Shown here: positions 1 to 9,700 of the stretch, piece after piece
Layout: each line of letters opens with the position of its first letter
How positions within the stretch are numbered: the first letter of the stretch is position 1
Origin: AP-15 sp963781215
GTDB lineage: Bacteria > Pseudomonadota > Alphaproteobacteria > ATCC43930 > CGMCC-115725
Length of the DNA stretch: 64,000 nucleotides
NCBI GenBank assembly: GCA_963781215.1
Contig: CAWAFE010000031.1
Coordinates: 1-64,000 of the forward strand
Reading direction: 5' to 3'
The notes under the pieces: generated by a model
The model's input: only the letters and a program-made list of their open reading frames with translations
Told to the model about the DNA's origin: nothing
Databases searched by the model: none
Made by a program: the position numbers and the translations under genes

Positions 1-2
1 AC

Positions 3-362
3 ATCCCGAAACGCGGCTTGTCATTGGCCGAAGCGGCGGAATATTGCGGTGTCAGCGACAAAACCCTGCAGCGCCACGGTCCCGAACCCAGCAAGATCGG
101 CGAGCGTGTCGTCTATGATCGGCGCGTGCTCGACCGGTGGATGGACAGTCTCGCCGATCAGCCCTCGTCCGGGGTCAACCCGATCGAGGATCCCGAAGAC
201 CTCTTGTTGAAAGCGATCGATGCTCGAAAGACTGCGCTACGTCACCCGCCGGCTAAACCGCAACGGAAAGGCGCGTTGGTATTGGCAGCGCCGCGGCCAC
301 ACGCTGACCCGCCTCCCCGACAATCTGGTCGATCGGATGGCGATGACGGAGAAGCTCAATAA
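3..362 (+). CDS. HTH/excisionase-like DNA-binding protein (5' end outside window)
   Basis: The reading frame is already open at the left edge (residues IPKRG before the first possible TTG start at 18), so the true start probably lies outside the window. The visible part has the pattern of MerR/excisionase-type winged helices: an 'SLAEAAEYCGVS' helix-turn-helix followed by a basic segment and 'RVVYDRRVLDRWMD', the usual wing and closing helix. Proteins like this bind the arms of attachment sites or act as small regulators beside integrases. It overlaps the recombinase gene by 143 bases in another frame. The last 45 or so residues are low-complexity and Arg/Pro-rich, so the genuine protein may be shorter or the frame may be disturbed there. 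The family call rests on the HTH pattern and the neighbour only. Confidence 0.6.
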   Translation: MPKRGLSLAEAAEYCGVSDKTLQRHGPEPSKIGERVVYDRRVLDRWMDSLADQPSSGVNPIEDPEDLLLKAIDARKTALRHPPAKPQRKGALVLAAPRPHADPPPRQSGRSDGDDGEAQ

Positions 363-1269
363 CGCCGCCGACGCGATCCCGCTGCCCCAAGGACTCCCGC
401 GCGACAGCATCGGCGGGTTGATCCAGCGTTACCGCTACAGCGACGGTTACCAGGCGCTCGCCGCCGGCACGGTCAAATACTATAAGCGCTATCTGCGCGA
501 CATCGAAGCCCTCGGGCCCGGCCTGCCGTTCGCCTCGTTCACCCGGCAAGCGGTGGTCGACTTCATCGAGACCTACGCCAAAGTCCACCAACGCCGGCAG
601 GCCGCCGCCGTTCTCAGAAACCTGTTCCAGCTAGCCCGCTATTATGGGCTCGTCGACACCGACGCCGCTGCTGGGCTGCGGCTCAGGACATCAAAGCCGC
701 GCGATCGCATCTGGAGCGAGGAGGAGATCGACCGGTGGCTCACGGCTGCCGCCGCCGCCCCGCATATGGTCACCGCCTTCTTGTTGCTGCAATTCACCGC
801 CCAGCGCCCGACCGATGTGCTGCGCATGGCGTGGCCGCACTATTCGGGTGCGGCCATCCGGCTGCGTCAGCAAAAGACCGGTGTGCTTCTCGACCTGCCG
901 ATACACCCGGTGCTGCGCGCCCATCTCGATGCGCTGTCCCGCAAGGGAGCAAGTCTGACGATCATCACCTACCGTGGTCGGCCCGTGCCATATGCGCGAT
1001 TCAACAACCGCTTCCGCCGCATCGCCCTCGTCGCCGGCATCGATGCGCAGGCCCGTGACCTGCGCCGCACCGCACTGCTGCGGATGGCCGAGGCGGGCGC
1101 CACCGTCCCCCAGATCGCCTCCGTCTCGGGTCACTCGATCGATGCGACGCAGCGCATCCTTGAAACCTACCTGCCGCGCAACCGCGACCTTGCCGAGATC
1201 GCGATCGCCCGTCTCGCCGACTATCAAAGCCGGGCCCGAATCGGGCACCAAGCCAGAACGGAGTTCTAA
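220..1269 (+). CDS. Tyrosine recombinase / phage-type integrase
   Basis: A 349-residue site-specific recombinase that would cut and rejoin DNA through a tyrosine. The N-terminal part (about residues 60-145) resembles a core-binding SAM-like domain. The catalytic domain follows from about 165. Visible catalytic residues are Arg196 (in FTAQRPTD), Lys219 (QQKTG), Arg282 (DLRRTA), His305 (SGHS) and Tyr317 (ILETYLPR). The first position of the HxxR box, usually His, is Arg279 here. The ATG at 220 lies inside the upstream HTH gene, which suggests translational coupling. No tRNA gene or direct repeat marking an attachment site was seen in the 155 bases downstream, so the element probably extends to the left of the window. 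Its substrate site is unknown. Confidence 0.9.
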   Translation: MLERLRYVTRRLNRNGKARWYWQRRGHTLTRLPDNLVDRMAMTEKLNNAADAIPLPQGLPRDSIGGLIQRYRYSDGYQALAAGTVKYYKRYLRDIEALGPGLPFASFTRQAVVDFIETYAKVHQRRQAAAVLRNLFQLARYYGLVDTDAAAGLRLRTSKPRDRIWSEEEIDRWLTAAAAAPHMVTAFLLLQFTAQRPTDVLRMAWPHYSGAAIRLRQQKTGVLLDLPIHPVLRAHLDALSRKGASLTIITYRGRPVPYARFNNRFRRIALVAGIDAQARDLRRTALLRMAEAGATVPQIASVSGHSIDATQRILETYLPRNRDLAEIAIARLADYQSRARIGHQARTEF

Positions 1270-1424
1270 CGCGTTAGACAAAAGATGATCCCTAAGCCAT
1301 TGATAAATACGGCTTACGGAATACCAGATGTACTACTCGGTCTGAGTATCCGAGCGCCAGAGCCGTAGGGCGGGTCTCGACCCGGCGCTCGCGCCGAGGT
1401 GGATCGAGATCGGCCCTACTGCTG

Positions 1425-3311
1425 CTACTCCTGCCCGGTCAGAACGGCCTGCCGGTTAGCGGCGTCGCCCGATGGCGGGGGCAGCGCCGGCGCGGCGACG
1501 ATCTCCCGCTTCAGGCGCTCGATCTCCGGCTCGTTCAAGGTCTCGGTCTCGATCAGCGCGGCCGCGGTGCTGTCGAGAAGCGCGCGGTTCTGCTGCAAAA
1601 TGGCATAAGCCCGTTCGAAGGCGCCGTCGACGAGTTCGCGCACAGCGCCGTCCACCGCTTCCGCCGTCCCTTCGCTATAGTTGCGCTCCTGCGGCATCGG
1701 GTAGTTCGCCTGCAGGAACGGCGAGCGGTCGCGGTCGTAGGTCACGTTGCCGAGCGCCTCGCTCATGCCGTAGCGCAAGACCATGGCGCGGGCGATGTCG
1801 GTGACGCGGGCGAGATCGTCGGCGGCGCCCGTGGAGATCTCGGCGAAGACCAGCCGCTCGGCGGCGCGGCCGCCCAAGAGTGCGGCCATCTTGTATTCCA
1901 GCTCGGCGCGGGTCATCAGGTAGCGGTCCTCGGTCGGCCGCTGGATCGTGTAGCCGAGGGCGCCGACCCCGCGCGGGATGATCGACACCTTGTGAACGGT
2001 GTCGGTGCCGGGGAGCGCCAGCCCGACGATGGCGTGGCCGAGCTCGTGATAGGCGACGACACGACGCTCCATCGGGTTGAGCAGCCGATTGCGTTTTTCG
2101 AGACCGGCGACGATGCGCTCGATCGCGTTAGTGAAGTCGTCCATCGCGACCGCGGCGGCGCCGCGCCGGGTGGCGAGCAAGGTCGCCTCGTTGACCAGAT
2201 TGGCAAGGTCGGCGCCGGTAAATCCCGGGGTCAGCGCCGCGATTTGTTCCGGGTTCACGTCGGCCCCGAGCTTCGCCTTTTTCAGATGCACCGCCAGGAT
2301 TTGCTCGCGGCCCCGTTTGTCCGGCCGGTCGACCAGAACCTGACGGTCGAACCGCCCGGCGCGCAGCAGCGCCGGATCGAGGATCTCCGGCCGGTTGGTC
2401 GCGGCCAGCAGGACGAGGCCGCTCGACGGGTCGAAACCGTCGAGCTCGGCCAACAGCTGGTTCAAGGTCTGGTCCTTCTCGTCGTTGCCGCCGCCGCCGA
2501 AGGCGCCGCGGGCGCGGCCGAGCGCGTCGAGCTCGTCGATGAAGATAATCGCCGGCGCGTGCTGGCGCGCCTGATCGAAGAGGTCACGCACCCGCGCCGC
2601 GCCGACGCCGACGAACATCTCGACGAATTCCGAGCCGGAGATCGAGAAGAACGGCACCCCGGCCTCGCCGGCGACGGCGCGCGCCAGCAGCGTCTTGCCG
2701 GTTCCCGGCGGGCCGACCAGCAGCACGCCCTTCGGCGGGCGCCCGCCGAGCCGCCCGTAGCCGGCGGGGTCCTTCAAAAAATTGACGATCTCAATCAGCT
2801 CGTCCTTGGCCTCGTCGACCCCGGCGACATCGGCGAAGGTGACCTTGGTCTCCTTTTCGACGTAGACCTTGGCACGGCTCTTGCCGATCTGCATCAGCCC
2901 GCCGAGACCGCCGCCTTGGCCCAGCCGCCGGATCGCGAACATCCAGATCCCGACGAAAAAGATCGCCGGCAGGATCCAGGACAACAAGTCGCGGATGAAA
3001 TGGTTCTCGACGACGCCGCTGTAGACGACGCCGTGCTTGTCGAGGCTCTGTGCCAGATCGGGGTCGACCCTGGTGGTGACGAAGTTCTTCAGCCCGTCGG
3101 GCTGCGGCTCCTTGAGCGAGCCGGTGATGTAGTTCTGGGCGATCGCGATCTCAGCGACCTTGCCTTCGTTAAGCAAGGTTTGAAACTGACTGTAAGGGAT
3201 CGGGGTGTTCCGGGTGCTGTCGAGATAAAAGCTCTGAATCAATAGCATGCCGAGGACGGCCGCGATCACGTACCAGAAATGGATGTGAACCTTCTTATCC
3301 GCGCTGTCCAT
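1425..3311 (-). CDS. ftsH: ATP-dependent zinc metalloprotease FtsH
   Basis: A membrane-anchored AAA+ protease (628 residues) that pulls out and degrades membrane and unstable cytosolic proteins as a hexamer. An N-terminal transmembrane helix spans about residues 11-29, a small periplasmic domain follows, and a second helix lies at about 108-127. The AAA module has Walker A GPPGTGKT at 200-207, Walker B IIFIDE at about 255-260 and a second-region-of-homology segment near 306-323. The zinc site is HELGH at 422-426, where the common form is HEAGH, with the third-ligand Asp expected in the GAADDLARVTD segment. The gene stands alone and lacks the usual tilS or hflKC neighbours, so it may be a second FtsH copy rather than the housekeeping one. 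The ATG at 3311 gives a full-length N terminus. Confidence 0.95.
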   Translation of the reverse strand: MDSADKKVHIHFWYVIAAVLGMLLIQSFYLDSTRNTPIPYSQFQTLLNEGKVAEIAIAQNYITGSLKEPQPDGLKNFVTTRVDPDLAQSLDKHGVVYSGVVENHFIRDLLSWILPAIFFVGIWMFAIRRLGQGGGLGGLMQIGKSRAKVYVEKETKVTFADVAGVDEAKDELIEIVNFLKDPAGYGRLGGRPPKGVLLVGPPGTGKTLLARAVAGEAGVPFFSISGSEFVEMFVGVGAARVRDLFDQARQHAPAIIFIDELDALGRARGAFGGGGNDEKDQTLNQLLAELDGFDPSSGLVLLAATNRPEILDPALLRAGRFDRQVLVDRPDKRGREQILAVHLKKAKLGADVNPEQIAALTPGFTGADLANLVNEATLLATRRGAAAVAMDDFTNAIERIVAGLEKRNRLLNPMERRVVAYHELGHAIVGLALPGTDTVHKVSIIPRGVGALGYTIQRPTEDRYLMTRAELEYKMAALLGGRAAERLVFAEISTGAADDLARVTDIARAMVLRYGMSEALGNVTYDRDRSPFLQANYPMPQERNYSEGTAEAVDGAVRELVDGAFERAYAILQQNRALLDSTAAALIETETLNEPEIERLKREIVAAPALPPPSGDAANRQAVLTGQE

Positions 3312-3582
3312 GGCCGACTTTCTCGCGCGCTCCTCCGCCCAGCCATCGTTATCGGAAATCGGGGCGAACGCCGCGATAAGGCAATGCCCGGCTTCCTCGC
3401 ATCAACGCTTTCTTAGCGTGATCGTGCGAGCCTCCATCGCCCCGCGGTTGGTGCGCCTTGCCGAATCCGAAAGGGTAGTGACCGTGACATTGGAATGAAG
3501 CAGACGCAGCTCAGCCATGCGCTTGAATGCCGCGAAGGTGCGCGCACTTAGTACGCGGGAGACGTTCAGTCGAGATCGAGCC

Positions 3583-4230
3583 ATGATGAAGTCGTTGATA
3601 TTGCACAGTCGGGCGTGCAAGGCCGCCGGCTTTGCCGCGATGCTCGCGATCGCCGCCTTGCCGCAACAGGGCGCTGCCATGCCGGCCGGCGGCGGCCAGG
3701 TCGTCCAGGGCCTCTACGACACGCTGCTCGGGACGATGAAGAACGGCCGTATCCTCGGGCAAAGCGGTCGCTTCGCCCAGATCGAGCCGGTCGTCCGCCG
3801 CAGCTTCGACATCCCGACGATGGCGCGGCTGTCGGTCGGCCCGACATGGGCTACGCTGACCGAAGCGCAGCGCCAGCAGGTGACCGAAAGCTTCGGGCGT
3901 TATATCTCGGCAATCTATGCCGACCGCTTCGACAGCTATGGCGGGCAAAAGCTGGAAGTGACCGGCGAGCAACCGGCCCCCTCCGGACTGATGGTCCGCA
4001 GCCAAATCGTCAAGGCCAACGGCGAGCCGGTCAAGGTCGACTATCTGATGCGGCGCAGCGGCGACACGTGGCTGATCTCCGACGTCTACCTCGACGGCTC
4101 GATCAGCGAGCTGGCGACCCGTCGCTCGGAGTTTGCGGCGATCCTGCACAGCCAGGGCATCGATGGCCTGATCGCGGCTCTCAACCGCAAGGCCGACATG
4201 CTGACCGGAACCACCGCGAAGGCGTTTTAG
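3583..4230 (+). CDS. MlaC/Ttg2D-family periplasmic lipid-binding protein (HpnM-like)
   Basis: A 215-residue protein starting MMKSLILHS with a signal peptide (hydrophobic AAGFAAMLAIAALP, cleavage probably after the GAA near residue 31). The mature part has the MlaC-family signature. This includes 'VVRRSFDIPTMARLSVGPTWATLTEAQRQQVTESFGRYI' type helices and a 'DYLMRRSGDTWLISDVYLDGSISELATRRSEF' C-terminal core. Members ferry phospholipids or hopanoids between the membranes (MlaC) or occur with hopanoid genes (HpnM). No mla transporter or hpn gene is visible nearby, so the lipid cannot be assigned. The frame is open from an upstream ATG at 3517, but only the 3583 start places the signal peptide at the N terminus. 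Its stop overlaps the end of the convergent broken desaturase gene by 4 bases. Confidence 0.8.
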   Translation: MMKSLILHSRACKAAGFAAMLAIAALPQQGAAMPAGGGQVVQGLYDTLLGTMKNGRILGQSGRFAQIEPVVRRSFDIPTMARLSVGPTWATLTEAQRQQVTESFGRYISAIYADRFDSYGGQKLEVTGEQPAPSGLMVRSQIVKANGEPVKVDYLMRRSGDTWLISDVYLDGSISELATRRSEFAAILHSQGIDGLIAALNRKADMLTGTTAKAF

Positions 4231-5066
4231 CCGCCGATCTTTCGCGTCGCCCGGCCGCTGCTGCGGTCGGGCTGCGCAGCGGCCGTCGCCCGCGAAAGGG
4301 TCCAAGGGGTCAGGAGCATCGCGGACGGCTTCAGGCAATCGCGTCGCGGCAGCTCACGGACGCCAAAGACGATGCTGTCGTGTTGCGCCCGCGTCAGCCG
4401 GGTGTAGGTCCCGAAAAGCCGATCCCAGACAGAGAAAACGGTTGCGTAATTGCAGCTCGCCTGTGCGAACGCGACGGAATGGTGGATGCGGTGCATGTCG
4501 ACGGTGACAAGCACCGGCTGCAGCCAGCCGGTCGAGCCACTCGGGCAGGCGAATGTTGCCGTGCTGGACGGCCTCGATGGCGAATGCCGTGAGCCCGTAA
4601 GTCAGCCCGACGATGGCTGGTATGCCGAGCAAGATCACCGTCACCCAGAAGACACCGCGAGCTAAGAAGATACTCGATTGGATGCAGGCGCACCGAGGTC
4701 GTCACATCGACATCGGGATCGGAGTGATGCAGCGCGTGAAAGCGCCACAAAAACGGCACCGCGTGCTTGCAGCGATGCACGAGATAACGCAGAAGGTCGA
4801 GCAGCAGGAAGGCCGCAACAAAGCTCAGCCCATCCATCGGCGATGGGCCAGGAGGGCAGAGCGATCCCCAGCGCAGCCTCGAGCTGCGGCCGGAAGGTGT
4901 CCGTCGGCGCAAAGATAAAGGCGGCGAGGACTAGATCAAGGATCCAGATCCCGAGATTGCCGAGCCGCCGCCGCAGCGCCGGGAACTCCCGCCGCCGTCG
5001 CGGCCGGCAGAACTCCCAGAACGCGACGGCGAGCAAGCTGCCGAAAATAACGGCGAGACCTACCAT
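4227..5066 (-). pseudogene. Sterol desaturase / fatty acid hydroxylase family gene broken by three frameshifts
   Basis: Four consecutive pieces in different minus-strand frames assemble into one membrane di-iron hydroxylase. Piece 1 (from ATG 5066) carries the first membrane helices. Piece 2 carries 'DLLRYLVHRCKHAVPFLWRFHALHHSD', giving the HRxxH and HxLHH histidine boxes. Piece 3 has 'GIPAIVGLTYGLTAF' and 'LPEWLDRL'. Piece 4 has 'VTVDMHRIHHSV', the last HxxHH box, then 'WDRLFGTY'. The joins fall near 4845, 4655 and 4530. At the last join, dropping one G restores 'WLDRLLQPVLVTVDMHRIHHS'. All three iron-binding boxes survive, so only the reading frame is damaged. Either the gene is a recent pseudogene or the sequence has indel errors. 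The substrate (sterol, carotenoid or fatty acid) cannot be told. Confidence 0.8.
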
Positions 5067-5093
5067 CGCTGCCTCCCGCGATCGGCCGTCAAG

Positions 5094-6482
5094 TCACGCC
5101 ACGCTGATGTACCGATCCTCTACATTCAGAACGGGCATGCGAAGGCCGGTTTGCCAGTATCCTGAAGGAGAGGATGGAACGGCGCCGAGAGCAGCGTCTC
5201 GCCAGAGGTGGCGATCGCATAGTATGTCGCGACTGCCGGACGTGGCGGTTGAGCATTGCCGTTGGTCGGCAGGCTGGCGCACAAGCCATAGTTCATGGCA
5301 AGACCCCCGCTGCACGAGTAATTGGTGGGCTGGCCCGGTATCCGAGAAGTTAAGCGTGCAAGTCGGCGTCCCGAGCGGCCCGGCGGAGGGCGCCAGCCCG
5401 ATAGACCCGGCTGAAGGAGGAGGAAGGGATCATCGAACACAAAGGTAGTATAAACACCTTTGTTCACCGGATTCAATTCTCCCGGATTGTGCAGGCTATA
5501 GAAATACGCCGGATCGGTGTTAGGCCCTGGTGCCGTCTGCCCCTCCAAACAGAACCCGGGTGTGGGTGCCTCTACGCATGCGCCGGTGACCAGCAGTGGG
5601 ACCGCCCACTCGAAAATAGCGTGAGTCTTAGCGGAAGTTGGCGTCGCGCTAAAGACAAGCGCAAAGTTTATCCCGAGCTGAACTCGCCGGGATTGGGTTG
5701 CTCGTGCTTGCCCCAAACCCGCTGATGACTTGGGCCTGCAAACAGGACGGTCCGCCACTGCAGGTGGACTTGACTTGCAGCGTAGTCGCAACCAAGCTCT
5801 CGGTACCGTTCTTGTTCAGCACCGCCAACGGGAATGAGAATTTGGCGACTATCTTGCTCTTGGCAAAAACTTGGTTAGTCCTAGAAAGGTCGTCGAAGAA
5901 GAAATAAACCATATCGGGATCAATAAGTCCCCCTGGACCCGGTTGTTGGAAGCTCGACACCCCGACCGCATAGAGGAATGTGTCAGCACTGGAGTCGTAG
6001 GGCTGGGCGGCTTGGCCCGCTCCCGAGCTCTGTGAAATGAAGGCGAGCGGGGTTAGTGTCGACAACACGTCTGACACGGTTGGCGAGGTGGTGGCCAGCG
6101 GTAATGTGGCCAGCCCTGTATTGTTGTCGACCGGTATATTCGTGGGTACTGCAGTCGCATTGCCCGCGTCGACGCTGAACTGCGGCGTAATACTGTTTTG
6201 CGCGCGAATCATCACGGGCACGTCGTTTCCGAGAGCGGCGACTTCCAGGACCGCCTGGGTGATGTTGGGGAGCTGCGGACAAGGGTTCGGGTTCGTGGGG
6301 GTGGCGGTCATACCAAAGAGAAGGCAGAGCCCAGTCGAACCATCGGCCTTACCTATAAGATCCTGAAGGCTTGCTAGATCCGCGCCGCCGCCCGCCCAGG
6401 CCGCTCCGCCGCCGCACAGCCATAGGCCGGCGACCGCGCCGGCGAGACCGGAAAGGGTCGAGTATCTCATCGAGGTGCTCAT
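5094..6482 (-). pseudogene. Secreted protein of unknown function, interrupted by several frameshifts
   Basis: The start at 6482 (MSTSMRYST) has a good ribosome site (AGGAG about 8 bases upstream) and a clear signal peptide ending near GGAAWA. The first 270 or so residues read well: Ser/Thr/Asn-rich beta-type sequence with several cysteines, and a 'DPDMVYFFFDDLSRTNQVFAKSKIVAKFSFPLAVL' stretch. Near 5670 the sense continues in a second frame ('GINFALVFSATPTSAKTHAIFEW' and 'FYSLHNPGELNPVNKGVYTTFVFDD'). Near 5410 it moves to a third frame ('GTPTCTLNFSDTGPAHQ'), near 5330 back to the second ('NYSCSGGLAMNYGLCASLPTNGNA'), and near 5150 to a final 'MPVLNVEDRYISVA' ending at 5094. The family is not recognised. 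Base composition is less GC-rich than in most of the window. It is divergent from the large secreted HEXXH gene and may share its promoter region. Confidence 0.6.
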
Positions 6483-6692
6483 GACGCATCTCCTGCGGGC
6501 GCGGAAGCGGGAGTGGCCCCGGCGGCTGGCGGATTTTGACAAAGTTTTGCTCAACTGCAACGGTTTATATTGGTTAACGCAAAATTCTTTTAGATCTTGT
6601 TGCATTCGTTACGTCTTCGAGCGATTTGTTGCGTCCGATCGCGCGAGGTTGCTTCTCGTGGGTCAAAAATATCGACCGGAGAGTGGGCCAAG

Positions 6693-6708
6693 TGTGAACT
6701 AGCTCACA
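6693..6708. promoter_or_regulatory. CRP-type palindrome TGTGA-N6-TCACA (site 1)
   Basis: The sequence TGTGAACTAGCTCACA matches the classical CRP consensus in both half-sites and extends to GTGTGA...TCACAC. It lies in the 282-base divergent region between the two secreted-protein genes, with 56 bases between it and the GTG start at 6765. A near-copy lies before the cyclase gene starting at 12016, with nearly the same spacing (58 bases). The cognate regulator is not in the window. Confidence 0.6.
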
Positions 6709-6764
6709 CATCGACCGATAAACAGTAGGATTTTGTTTACGCACTTTGCAAATGGAGGCTGAAG

Positions 6765-9700
6765 GTGGATTTGAAGCGGCATCTGGGCTCGATCGTATCG
6801 TCTCTTGTGTTGGCGGCGGCCGCTTGCTTCGCGTCGGGTGGCGCGCTTGCGACATGCGTTATCTCATCGACCTCCGGGACGGTTCCCTGTTACATCGTGG
6901 TCCAGCCCATCGACGTATGTAGCACGCTTGGGGTGTGTGCGCCGTTCAACACGACATCAACGACCGGTAATCCGACCACCGCGGGTATGACTTTTCAAAC
7001 CCCGAGCCCTGCTCTTCCGTTGCCGATCCCCGCGTCGATACCAAACAACCCGACTAGTTCGAACCCGATCGGCTTCGTCGTCGATCCGACCACAGGACAA
7101 TATCCGGGTGACGGTGTCTCCTCCCAATGGCCACGAACAAATCCGGACGGCACCATACGGCCAGGAGTGGACATCACCCGGGCGCTGTTGAACAACATTG
7201 GCGTCGACTTGGTTTGGTTGCCGATGCAGCAATACAAGAACAATGGTTTCACAACGCTGAACATTACGCAGACGACGAATACGGCTGCGACCTGCACTGG
7301 GTCTATCTCAGCCTTCACCCTAACGATTACCAAGTGTTCCAGCGGAACTGTGGCTGTGACCAATGGGCTATCGGGGACTGGGGTTGCGGCGGGCACCGTC
7401 GTGACCGGGGTGATTGGCACCGGATCCGGCGGCGCCGGGACCTACACGGTCAGCATCTCGCAGAGCGTCAAATCGGGGACAGCGATTAACGCGACGACGA
7501 CCAGTTTGGGAAGCACGCAGTTCCAGACCCTATCGCAACAGCCAGGGATCTCGCAAGGGACTGCGCCGAAATCGCCGCTAAACCCGATCAATACGGTGAT
7601 GGACCTGTTCTTTGTCAACACCCTCAACCCTCCGGCTTCGGGCACGCTCTATGGTTTCAGCTGGATCTGCAACAACGGGGCCGTGATCGGTTCAAACACT
7701 TTTTTTGCGCCCAGTCCTCTGAATGCCCGCCCGGACACGATCGCGCACGAGCTGCTGCATAATCTTTGCCTCGACCATACGACGTACGGAGCCGGGCCCT
7801 GGGTCCCGGCCACGCACCCGAACGGGACCGCGCAACATCCTCAACCCTTCTACGACCCCCCTTTCGGCGTCTTGCCGCCAATTCCCACAACTCAGTCTGG
7901 GGTCGTTAATCTCCAGTTTGGACAGTGCGATACAGCCTATCCGGCATGCGGCGCAAACCTGATGACGGCCGGCGGCCAGCGCACCCCACCGACCTTGCAG
8001 TGCATACTTGCTCCCCTTCTCTCGCCAAATTCTCCAGTAAACCCACCTGCGGGGTGCTTGCCTCCCCTTAACGGTCTGACGGCCCAGTCGCCGGGTCTTT
8101 ACACGGGACAGGCTGATCAGCTGGCCGTTCAGGTGGCCACCCAGAGCGGGGTCCTCGGGTCCGCTCTTTTGCCCTCTTTTGCCTCAATTCTCAACGCGGC
8201 GCCGGCCACAATGGATCAATTGCAAGTGCCGCAAGAGGCTAAGGTGCTGGACCCCAAAAACGGCTTGCTCTTAACCAACAACCCAGCGCTGATGTTCAGC
8301 GGCCTGATCAACCAGATACCGCATGAGACGACAAAGGCGGAGGTGGGGACCGGCGGCCGCTCTCCCAACCGGGCAATCTTCGATTTGTCCGGCCCGATCG
8401 ACGGCAAACCTGGGCAGACACTCGTCGCCTGGATCCTGACGCTTCCTCCGGAGCAGACATTCACCAGATACGGCGGGCACCATATCCTCTCGCAGTCTCG
8501 CGCGGACCTGGTGGAGTACGTGAACTACTATCCGGGCCCTGAAAATCATCCGCTTATGCGGAAGATCACCTATCAACCCGGCTCCGACGATAATCGGGAA
8601 AGCCCGAATATCGCAACCGCCGACCCTACCCCATGCGCATCTGTATCTGCATCAGCGGAGTGCCTGGTCGTCAAATTCCAGTCCCCTGGCCTCGGGGCAG
8701 ACCAGACCATCAGCTTCGCGGAGAACATCCGTAACGGCGATGCTCCGATCACCAATGACGCGCTATGCAAAGCAAAAATCACCTATATTTTCAGCGACGG
8801 GTTTATGACGACCAGCAACTTCGGCCGCTGCCCGGCGGTCTCGCTCCCGCTGATCGCGAGCTCGTGGCATCCGGACCCACATGTCGCGCCGCAAATCATC
8901 GAGACAAACAAGACAAATCTGCTCCTCACACAAAGCCAAGGGACCGGCCAGGCCGGAGGCGTCATGGGCAGCGCATATTTCGTCTCGGAGGCCCAAGCGC
9001 AATCCGCGGTGATCGGGTCTACGAATGGATTGACGCCTAACGCGACATTTACCGTTCCGGCGCCCAGCAACACCGCATGCGCCGGAGCCTTCTTCGCCGG
9101 CGGCACGCTCTGCTTTGACAGTAGCGTATCAAATAACGGTCCCTTCGGCAGCTACACGCTCGGCGGCTTTCTCGCGACCGGAAACGCCACGGTCCTGAGC
9201 GGCACGCCGACCGATCTGGCACGGAATCTGGACACCAACGGAACCGGTATGATATTCGAATTCACCGGCACGGTCACCGTGACGACCGGACAGACATTCT
9301 ACGTAGCTAATGACGACGGGCTGTCACTCACGATTGGCGGCAATCCCGTAATCACGAGCCCCGGACCTCAATCCGGAAGGGAAATTAGCCCGACGCTTGT
9401 CACCTATACTGGGGCTTCCGGCACCTTTCCATTTGATCTCGTCTATGGTGAATGCTGCGGTCCGCCAGCCGTTCTTGCCGTCTCGCTTCCGCTTGGAAAC
9501 CTGCCATGCACGGAAGATCCCAATAACCCCGGGCATTGCATGCCCCTGCTGTTTGCGGACGCGGATGCCAGCCAGGAAGGGGGACAAACGCGGAGTGCCT
9601 GCAGCAACGGCCCCGCCCCCGGCGGCCCCATCACCGGCACAATCCCGGGCAATCTTACCCTATCCGTCGGCCAAACGTGCACGTATCAACAGTGTGAGTT

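Noticed and set aside
1270..1424. tRNA or attachment repeat next to the integrase
   Set aside because: No cloverleaf, T-loop sequence or direct repeat could be found.
1992..3245. 417-codon plus-strand open frame opposite ftsH
   Set aside because: It mirrors ftsH codons in GC-rich DNA and has no recognisable domain or start signal.
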